Source: Lentzea tibetensis
GTDB lineage: Bacteria; Actinomycetota; Actinomycetes; Mycobacteriales; Pseudonocardiaceae
Direction: 5' to 3'
DNA length: 64,000 bases
NCBI RefSeq assembly: GCF_007845675.1
Contig: NZ_VOBR01000023.1
Span: 1-64,000 of the forward strand
Part shown: positions 57,620 through 64,000 of the stretch, in pieces
How the letters are laid out: each line of letters begins with the position of its first letter
Numbering within the stretch: position 1 is the first letter of the stretch
Made by a program: the position numbers and the translations under genes
Notes under the pieces: generated by a model
What the model was told of the DNA's origin: nothing
What the model saw: the letters and a program-made list of their open reading frames with translations, nothing else
Database searches by the model: none

Positions 57620-58910
57620 TTCCGGGAACCGGCGCCTGGCCCTGACTCCATCGGGCCAGGCGTTGTGCTTTCCCGGTCTCGGTGCGCGGCACCGTGCCGG
57701 GCGCGAGGACGTGGACGTCGCAGGTGATGCCGAGCCGCTCCCGCAGCTTCACGACGAGCTCGGCGCGCAGTTGTTCGCTGTCAACACCTTCCGCCTCGAT
57801 CGCGATCTTCAACTCGGGCCGCGCCGTGCGCCGGTCCTCCACGATGAGGTAGTGCGGGCTGACCCGTTCGTCGGCGAGCAGCACGGACTCGATCTCCGTC
57901 GGGAACACGTTGACGCCGCGGATGACCAGCATGTCGTCCTTGCGCCCCAACAACTTGCTCATCCGCCTGAGCGTGCGCGGCGCACCGGGCACCGCGTCCT
58001 TCACGGTCGCGATGTCACCGGTCCGGTACCGCAACAACGGCATGCCCGTCTTCGTCAGCGTCGTGACCACCAGCTCGCCCGTCTCCGCTGGCCTGCCGTC
58101 CTCGTCGATCGCCTCGACGTAGAAGTGGTCCTCCGCGACGTTCAACATCCCTTGCGAGTCAAGGGACTCACACGCCACACCGGGCCCGATGATCTCCGAC
58201 AGCCCGTAGATGTCGAGCGCCCGGATGCCCAGCAGGTCCTGGATCTGCTGCCGCATCTCCTCGGTCCACGGCTCGGCGCCGAAGACGCCGACCTTCAGCG
58301 TGGTCCCGGCCTTCAGCGCCTCACCGAGGTGGATCGCGTAGCTAGGTGTGCAGCACAACACGTCCGGCCGCAGGTCCTGGATGAGCCTGACCTGCCGTTC
58401 CGTCATCCCGCCCGAGATGGGTACAACCGTTGCGCCCAAACGCATTCCGCCGTGGTGCACCCCGAGCCCGCCGGTGAACAACCCGTACCCGTACGCGTTG
58501 TGGATGACGCTCCTGCGGGTCGCACCGGCCCCACCCAGTGCCCGCGCCATGACCTGCCCCCAGATCCGGATGTCGTGCGCCGTGTACGGCACGAGCGTCG
58601 GCCGCCCACCCGTGCCCGACGACCCGTGCACGCACACGACCTGCTCCGGCCGCGCCATCCGCAGCCCGTCCGGGTAGTGGTCCCACAGGTCCTGCTTGCT
58701 GACGGTGGGCAGCAGGTGCAGCTCGTCGAGGCCGACATCCGTGCCCGACGTCACGCCCGCCTGCTTGAGCCGTTCCGCCTGCAGCCCACCCGCCTTCAGC
58801 AGCCGGTCGACCAGGGTGCGGAGACGTCGTTGCTGCAGCTCTCGGCGCCGCTCGGGGTGCATGCCCTCGGCGTCGGGCTCGACCAGCTGCACGGCGGTGT
58901 GGGTGGTCAT
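57609..58910 (-). CDS. paaK: phenylacetate-CoA ligase
   Basis: 433 residues from ATG 58910. ANL adenylation motifs: GSSGTGGRPTLVPYT, YGLSEIIGPG, YRTGD and RIIG-like LGRKDDMLVIRGVNVFPTEIE. Activates phenylacetate or a similar aryl acid to its CoA ester. No other paa genes are nearby, so a different aryl acid is possible. Its 3' end overlaps the DsbA-like gene by 11 bp, convergent. Confidence 0.93.
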   Translation of the reverse strand: MTTHTAVQLVEPDAEGMHPERRRELQQRRLRTLVDRLLKAGGLQAERLKQAGVTSGTDVGLDELHLLPTVSKQDLWDHYPDGLRMARPEQVVCVHGSSGTGGRPTLVPYTAHDIRIWGQVMARALGGAGATRRSVIHNAYGYGLFTGGLGVHHGGMRLGATVVPISGGMTERQVRLIQDLRPDVLCCTPSYAIHLGEALKAGTTLKVGVFGAEPWTEEMRQQIQDLLGIRALDIYGLSEIIGPGVACESLDSQGMLNVAEDHFYVEAIDEDGRPAETGELVVTTLTKTGMPLLRYRTGDIATVKDAVPGAPRTLRRMSKLLGRKDDMLVIRGVNVFPTEIESVLLADERVSPHYLIVEDRRTARPELKIAIEAEGVDSEQLRAELVVKLRERLGITCDVHVLAPGTVPRTETGKAQRLARWSQGQAPVPGISS

Positions 58911-59033
58911 CACCCGGTCCTACCAGCCCAGATGCTTGTTGGGTACCCCCTGATTTTTATCTGTTCGGCCCGATGTTGTACGGTATGAGCACGCGAGAAC
59001 GGCAGGGAAACCGCCGGGAACGTGGACCTTCAA

Positions 59034-59106
59034 GGGGCTGTGGCGCAGCTGGTAGCGCATCACACTGGCAGTGTGAGGGTCAGGGGTTCGAGTCCCCTCA
59101 GCTCCA
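59034..59106 (+). tRNA. tRNA-Ala(GGC)
   Basis: 73 nt, anticodon GGC at 59067-59069 in a C-T-GGC-A-G loop, with the G3·T70 pair that identifies alanine tRNA. CCA is not encoded. An integrase gene lies 205 bp downstream, so its 3' end is a likely attachment site. Confidence 0.97.
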
Positions 59107-59114
59107 CAAGTTGT

Positions 59115-59160
59115 AGAACCCGTCTGGTCTAGCGGTCACCGCTGGTCAGGCGGGTTCTTT
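59115..59160 (+). terminator. tRNA-Ala terminator
   Basis: Long imperfect stem starting AGAACCCG and ending CGGGTTCT, TCA loop at 59136, then TT. Confidence 0.8.
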
Positions 59161-59311
59161 GCGTTTCACCGGCGATCACCTCTTGATCGTCTTGCTCTGC
59201 TGTGGTGGAGAGGTTCTGGAGCGGGTTTCTCCAGGAAGATCGTTCCCTGGGTCGTTGGTCTGCGTGGATGGGGTGTCCCTCTTACCAACGGGGTGAGGGT
59301 CGCTGTGTTGG

Positions 59312-60518
59312 TTAAGCGGCAACGGGCCCGGAGAGTCGTCGTGCGGCTGGTTCCGGTGGCTGCGGGTGTGCTTTGACTTCTGCGGTGGCGGCGCGCCACC
59401 GGCGTTGCAGATTGTTGAGGAGTCGTTGTTCGACTTCGGGTGCGACGTGGGAGTAGACCTCGGTGACGCGGTTGGGTAGGTGGTGGCCGAGTCGTCGGGC
59501 TTGGGCGATCTCGGGTGCGCCGTCGGCGATGAGCCAGGTCTTGTGACTATGCCGCAGTCCATGAAACGTCAGACCGGGCCGGATAGCTACGGTGCGGGCG
59601 CGATTGCGTGGCCTGTCTTCGTTGCCGTTGACGGCCGGTTTGAGGATCCGTTGGGTGAAGGTGCTGCGCCACAACCAGTTTCCACCGTCCGCTGTGAACA
59701 CGAACTCGTTGTCGTGCCGTTTGAGGTAGTCGCGCAGGAGCTTGATCAGGAACGGTGGCAGGGTGACGACGCGGGCCGAGGATGTGGTCTTCGGATTGCC
59801 GAGCCACTGCTTGTGGGCGCTCTCGTGCAGGGCGCCGAAGCCCGGGTGGACGATCAGGATGCCGCGGTCGAGGCCGAGGTTGTCGCGGTGGAGTCCGGTG
59901 AGTTCGCCCCATCTGCAACCTGTCCAGGCGGCGGTGATGATCAGCAGTCTGGCGGTGTCGCCGCCGAGTGCTTCGGCTTGGTCGGCGATGCGGAGGACTT
60001 CGTCGGGTGTGGCCCAGACGCGTTCGCGTTGGATGCGGTGGCTGCGTCGTCCGCGGCGTCTGCGTCGGTGGACGGGGTTGGCGGGGATGAGTCCTTCGTC
60101 GGCGGCGTCGGTGAGGATCATCGACAGGAGTTTGACGATGCCGGCGATGGTGGAGTTGGCGTAGCCGAGCGCGTGGAGGTCGGCGACCCATTTGTTGACG
60201 CCGAGCGCGGTGATCGCGTTGAGCGGGATGGAGCCCCACCGCAGCAGAATGTGGCAGCGGAGCATGCTGTGGTAGTTGTCGATGGTGCGTGGGTCGAGGT
60301 CGAGCGCGGTGAACCAGATGTTGACCCATTCGGCGAGGGTGGTCTTGCCGCGGGCGGGGTCGAGCCAGGTGTTGCGGCGTTGGTCGGACTCGATGTCGTT
60401 GGCGTAGTTTGTCGGCGGCCAGTTTGGTGGTGAAGCCGGAGATGGAGGCGGTGTGTCCGTCGCCGGTGTGGTAGCGGACGCGCCAGGATTGCTTGCCGAT
60501 CTGTTCTGTCCAGGCCAT
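59312..60518 (-). pseudogene. tyrosine-type site-specific integrase, frameshifted
   Basis: C-terminal catalytic domain complete: Arg in TGCRWGELTG, HGLRHSHKTW (HxxR), LGHH and Tyr in VYSHVAPEVEQ. The N-terminal part starts MAWTEQIGKQSWRVRYHT at 60518, but near 60407 the frame changes; removing one base gives AADK-YANDIESDQRRNTW, the usual family sequence. A single-base insertion therefore breaks it. It points at tRNA-Ala, as integrases of tRNA-linked elements do. Confidence 0.85.
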
Positions 60519-61178
60519 GACGAACTCCAGGATGGCGGGGATGTGACACAGCAGTTGTGCGCCTCGATGTCCTTGACCGCAAGCCGGCTGTGGGACCCGA
60601 ATACGTTGATCGAGAGCTGTCAGCTGTTGTCAGCAGCGCGTGGACTCCGCCTCTTCGCGCGTCTGTTGGTTACGTGATGGCCGACGATCGCCGTACGGCG
60701 ATGGTTTGCTGCTGTTGCGCTGCGCCCTGGGAAACCGTGTTTGTCGTCCTGATCTTGGCGGCAGCGTTTATGGCGCTGGCCGTCATGCATGCCGTTGCAC
60801 CTTCGCGTTGTTCGGCGTGCACGGCAGCCTCGACCACGTGCGTGCTAGCAGTTGCTCATGGCGGCCTCGTTGGTGCCTGTGTAGACCGCCACACCTTATA
60901 CAGCAGTGACACGATCATCCCAGCATGCTCCCAGCCTGGGAAAGATTCGCTGCCGCGCTGCGGCGATGACTTTTCGAGCGGCACACGGTCGGAGCGCGCA
61001 TGAGGCGCCACGCGCAAATTCGCTGCTTCGTTTGAGGATCGTTCGCGCGATGGGCTGGTGCGGCAGGGGTTGAGTAACCCTCTCATCGGGTGTCGACCTC
61101 CGCGTGCAAGGCCTGTGCGCCGGTCTTTCGCTCTCTGATCGGTGTCGCGCTGCTCGTCGTTCACGAGGCAGGCGCTAA
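60519..61178. other. gene gap right of the integrase
   Basis: 660 bp. An open frame from 60557 to 61003 has poor codon use and a short membrane-like stretch, not convincing. No excisionase gene recognised. Confidence 0.5.
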
Positions 61179-61610
61179 TTAGACACAGAGCCAGGACGGC
61201 ACCCGAGCCTGCCCGAGGATGTCTGCCCGCTGACCGTTGTGGATACGTACCCACTTGTGGCCGTACTTGCGGTAGGGGATGTTTGGCGGCGTCAGGAAGT
61301 ACGAGTAACACCAGCCGGAGTCGATGCGGAACGCGTCCCAGTCCTCCAGCAGCGGGGTCGACTGCCCGGGGTAGAGCCACATCTCGTCCGAGCCTGGGCA
61401 CGGTGCGCCGTCTTTAGGGCACCAACTTTTGGAGACGCGAACCCGGAAAACGGACAGATTCGTCGTGGCCGAGCAGATGACCCCGACGGTGCACTTGTCG
61501 TCGGCGGACGCGGGTGAGGCAGTTGCCGCCTGGAGCAATGACGCGGAGACGGCGAGGGTGCAGGCGATCGCGGCCACGCGCCGCCAGGTGTTCTTCAATG
61601 ATACGTTCAT
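61179..61610 (-). CDS. small secreted cysteine-rich protein
   Basis: 143 residues from ATG 61610, with AAAGG upstream. Sec signal peptide (RRVAAIACTLAVSASLLQAA, cut after about TASPASA) then a mature part with six cysteines (CTVGVIC, WCPKDGAPC, GWCYS, WLCV). Its ATG overlaps by ATGA the stop of the interrupted gene upstream on the same strand. No family recognised. Confidence 0.78.
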   Translation of the reverse strand: MNVSLKNTWRRVAAIACTLAVSASLLQAATASPASADDKCTVGVICSATTNLSVFRVRVSKSWCPKDGAPCPGSDEMWLYPGQSTPLLEDWDAFRIDSGWCYSYFLTPPNIPYRKYGHKWVRIHNGQRADILGQARVPSWLCV

Positions 61611-61897
61611 GTGTCGGACCTTTCGGTGAGCGATCTGGTTCGTTCGAGTCTTCGGCGGGGTCGGCGGCCCCAGCAAGGCCCCGAGATGGCTCCGGGACGG
61701 GTGGGACGCCGCAACCGGCGCACGCTGCGACGATGTACCGATTCCGGGACGACCGGCCTGTCCCGGAACACGTCCGAAGGCAGACCGTCCCGGCATGAAC
61801 CGGTGGACGTATCGGCGGCGGATGCGTTCAGGGGTGTCGTCACGATCGTGCCGAGGATGGCAAGTGCGGCCTACACGGCCCGCGTTTGCTTCTTCAT
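61607..61897 (-). pseudogene. secreted protein gene with an amber codon in the signal peptide
   Basis: From ATG 61897 (GGAGAG upstream) the frame reads MKKQTRAV, TAG (61871-61873), then AALAILGTIVTTPLNASAAD, an intact Sec signal peptide if the TAG were a sense codon. The frame then runs to a TGA that overlaps the next ATG (ATGA). The C-terminal half is Arg-rich and may be out of frame. Confidence 0.6.
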
Positions 61898-62239
61898 GTG
61901 GTGTCTCTCCGTCGTTGTGGGGTGATGCTCACACCGTCGCGCCTGGACCGGTGGGGGACAACGCATTCGGCGTCCCGTTCTGCCGCGGGATGCCCACCAC
62001 GTGCTGACTTCCCGTTTCGCCACACGGCTGGGACGGCTGCGGGATGCTCGTGTTGGGCGAGGCCCGGACTTCGTCGCGAGCCAGGATTCTTTTTCGTATG
62101 GCATAACCCTGCGTGGCACCCAAATGTGCACGATCGCGCATCCGTTGGTGTGAATGGTGTGGTGCGGCTGAACTCGCGGTCCTCGGGGGCCGTCTGTCTC
62201 ACATGGCGTGTGTCGGGGAGCGGGACACGAGGAGCTGTG
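61898..62239. promoter_or_regulatory. divergent promoter region of the accessory locus
   Basis: 342 bp between the minus-strand secreted-protein genes and the plus-strand HTH gene. It is less GC-rich around 62088-62110 (TTCTTTTTCGTATGGCATAA), a likely promoter core. No gene. Confidence 0.5.
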
Positions 62240-63814
62240 GTGGGGAATTTGCGAACTGCACCGGAACTGTCTAGAACGCTGTACGAGCTGAAGGTCCGGA
62301 GCCGGCTCAGCTACGCAGGTCTGGCGCGCAAGGTGTTCATCAGTACTTCGGCGCTGCACCGGTATTGCACTGGCGCCGCGGTCCCTTCCGATTACGACCT
62401 GGTGATGCGCATCGCCAAGGAATGCGGGGCCTCCGATGTGGAGCTCACTGAGCTTCTCGGGCTGTGGACGGCTCTGACCGCACCAGAGGAGCTGGACGAG
62501 GACCTGACTGAACGTATTCCACGCGGCCGCCGGCGCAGGTGGTGGAGTCTCGTGTTGGCGGCAGTGTGCCTTGCCGCGTTGTTCGTCGCGTTGCGCCCAG
62601 GCACGCCTCAGTCGGCGAAGCAAACCGTGTCCTCATGGGAAACGGCCCCTCAGTCTCTTCCTCGTGAGCTGTTCGGCGTGACGATGAACAGCTCGACCGG
62701 GAAGATGCCGTCGTTCCGGGTCGGCAGCGTGCGGTTGTGGGACAGCCAGACGCGGTGGGCGAACCTCGAGCCGCGGCAGGCGCAGTTCGACTGGACCATT
62801 CTCGATCGGCTGGTCGCGGGCGCCAACCAGGCAGGGTTGCCGGTGTTGTTCGTGATCGGCGGGACGCCGCAATGGGCAGCACCTGATGCGCCGAGGATGG
62901 CGTACGACGACGGTTCACGCGCCGCGTTGCCCGACGACCTCGCGCACTGGGACGCGTTCGTGAACGCGTTGGCACGTCGGTACCGAGGCCGCATCGAGGC
63001 GTACGAACTGTGGGTCATGGGCAACGACTCGCGCTACTACAACGGCGGTGTGGAGCGCCTTGTCGACGCGAGCAGCCGTGCCAGCCGGATCATCAAGGGC
63101 ATTGATCCGAAGGCACGGATCGTGTGCCCGGGTATGGGGCAGTTGTGGAAGGACGAAGCGCTCCAGGGCATGCGCAGGTTCGCCGAACTGCACGGCTACG
63201 ACCACTGCGACGCCGCCAGCGTGAAGCTCCACCAGCGCAGCGCGGCGGAACCACCGGAGACCATGCTCGATCTGCTCGAGCGCATCGACCGCACGTTCCA
63301 CCAGGCCAACGTGCACCCGTCGGTGTGGAGCACCGGCACGACCTACGAGATCCTGCTCGAGAACCCACTAGATGCCGAACGAGCACGGGCCTACGCGGTC
63401 CGGTACTTCCTCGTCGGCCTGTACGGCCGCCGTCTGAACCTGCGCCGCATGTACTTCTACAACTGGGGCGGGTCCAGGATTCCCCTCGTGCTGCAGCCGG
63501 AAGGGGGAGCGCCGACCGCGGCGGCTCTCGCCGTCGAGCAGCTCCAGAACTGGCTCGACCACGCCGAGCTGAGCGCGTGCGGCCACGGCCTGGCCGTCAA
63601 CCGGCCGGAGAACGTCTGGCAGTGCCAGTTCTCGATGATCGACGCCTCGGGGCGTCACGACGCGACCCTCATCTGGACAGACAAGGGAACGGCCGACGTG
63701 GTGACCGGGCCGGGGCAGATCACGGTGCACCAGCTCGACGGTGCTACGACACAGGCCGATCCCGGCGGCACGACGCGGGTGAGTGAGCTTCCCGTACTTC
63801 TCGAACACCGGTAA
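62240..63814 (+). CDS. HTH-transmembrane-glycosidase-like membrane protein
   Basis: 524 residues from GTG 62240, with GAGGAG six bases ahead; the open frame back to 61886 is not gene-like. Residues 1-75 are an XRE-type helix-turn-helix (YAGLARKVFISTSALHRYCT), 95-100 are RGRRRR, 101-118 a membrane helix, and about 145-500 a GH39-like barrel (RLWDSQTRWANLEPRQAQFD). Where GH39 enzymes have W-N-E, it has W-V-M (258-260), and where W-x-T-E is expected it has W-S-T-G (363-366), so both catalytic Glu seem lost. Could be a carbohydrate sensor. Confidence 0.75.
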   Translation: MGNLRTAPELSRTLYELKVRSRLSYAGLARKVFISTSALHRYCTGAAVPSDYDLVMRIAKECGASDVELTELLGLWTALTAPEELDEDLTERIPRGRRRRWWSLVLAAVCLAALFVALRPGTPQSAKQTVSSWETAPQSLPRELFGVTMNSSTGKMPSFRVGSVRLWDSQTRWANLEPRQAQFDWTILDRLVAGANQAGLPVLFVIGGTPQWAAPDAPRMAYDDGSRAALPDDLAHWDAFVNALARRYRGRIEAYELWVMGNDSRYYNGGVERLVDASSRASRIIKGIDPKARIVCPGMGQLWKDEALQGMRRFAELHGYDHCDAASVKLHQRSAAEPPETMLDLLERIDRTFHQANVHPSVWSTGTTYEILLENPLDAERARAYAVRYFLVGLYGRRLNLRRMYFYNWGGSRIPLVLQPEGGAPTAAALAVEQLQNWLDHAELSACGHGLAVNRPENVWQCQFSMIDASGRHDATLIWTDKGTADVVTGPGQITVHQLDGATTQADPGGTTRVSELPVLLEHR

Positions 63815-63904
63815 CGCCATCCCGCGACGTCTCGGCATTGGAGGGAAAGCCCAGGTCATCTCGAAGACGACGTCCCGGGGTATCAGAGGACGTCTCAGCC
63901 ATTG

Positions 63905-63937
63905 CCGTGGATCGCCCTGCCGATCCACGGTGGTTTT
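63905..63937 (+). terminator. terminator after the HTH-glycosidase-like gene
   Basis: CCGTGGATCG/CGATCCACGG 10-bp stem, CCCTGC loop, then TGGTTTT. Confidence 0.85.
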
Positions 63938-63988
63938 GCGCCGGTACCGACTTTCGAATTCAGCGGCGCGAAACCAAAGGAGCACGGC

Positions 63989-64000
63989 ATGAACCACACA
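63989..64000 (+). CDS. start of a gene cut by the window edge
   Basis: ATGAACCACACA preceded by AAAGGAG (63976-63982). Only four codons are visible. Confidence 0.55.

Noticed and set aside
60557-61003. 148-codon plus-strand frame with a cysteine run
   Set aside because: Poor codon pattern, no ribosome site and no recognisable domain.
61871-62623. 250-codon minus-strand frame
   Set aside because: Mostly antisense to the HTH gene; only its last eight codons are the start of the interrupted secreted-protein gene.

Overview
The window is a high-GC actinobacterial chromosome segment. GTG starts, 4-bp GTGA/ATGA overlaps, and blocks that I recall sharing order with mycobacteria (uvrD2-whiB7-ABC1 kinase-DUF2342-PDZ protease-UPF0182; prfB-ftsE-ftsX-smpB-ssrA; glnE/glnA/RDD/DUF4191) suggest a filamentous Pseudonocardiales relative (Lentzea/Saccharothrix/Amycolatopsis-like). 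The genus is inference; no database search was possible.

Layout. 1-180: 5S rRNA and terminator. 199-5.6 kb: tandem GNAT acetyltransferases, a DUF2975-HTH pair, an Lrp regulator facing a rhodanese, a class-I amidotransferase and a phosphate transporter. 5.6-17.7 kb: glnE, an oxidoreductase, a frameshifted NADAR gene, a TetR/SDR pair with a three-site operator, a patatin, then glnA with a GlnR-type box. 17.7-22.6 kb: LuxR-type ATPase regulator, DUF4191 protein, UvrD2. 22.6-23.6 kb: whiB7 behind a WhiB7-type promoter, a leader ORF and an intrinsic terminator. 23.6-35.6 kb: gene-poor degenerate repeats, a methyltransferase, a two-CxxC small protein, the ABC1 kinase operon and the PDZ-protease/UPF0182 block. 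35.6-43.9 kb: two initiator tRNA genes, prfB, ftsEX, smpB, a two-component system and tmRNA. 44-58.9 kb: a permease/GNAT/racemase operon, glycosyltransferase, cholesterol-oxidase-like enzyme, HrpB helicase, GT2, MFS and DsbA-like proteins, and PaaK, with three copies of a roughly 60-bp dispersed element, one inside hrpB.

59-64 kb is an accessory segment at a tRNA-Ala(GGC) gene. It holds a frameshifted tyrosine integrase, two overlapping genes for small secreted proteins (the first interrupted by an amber codon in its signal peptide), and a divergent gene for an HTH-transmembrane-glycosidase-like protein that seems to lack both catalytic glutamates. This is the best candidate here for an undescribed system: a membrane-tethered regulator with a possible carbohydrate-sensing pseudoenzyme next to secreted products.

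Functional links: GlnE can adenylylate GlnA at its conserved tyrosine; SmpB and ssrA are both present for trans-translation; FtsE and FtsX form one complex; the permease, GNAT and enolase-superfamily genes suggest N-acyl amino acid metabolism; whiB7 looks set up for antibiotic-responsive attenuation.
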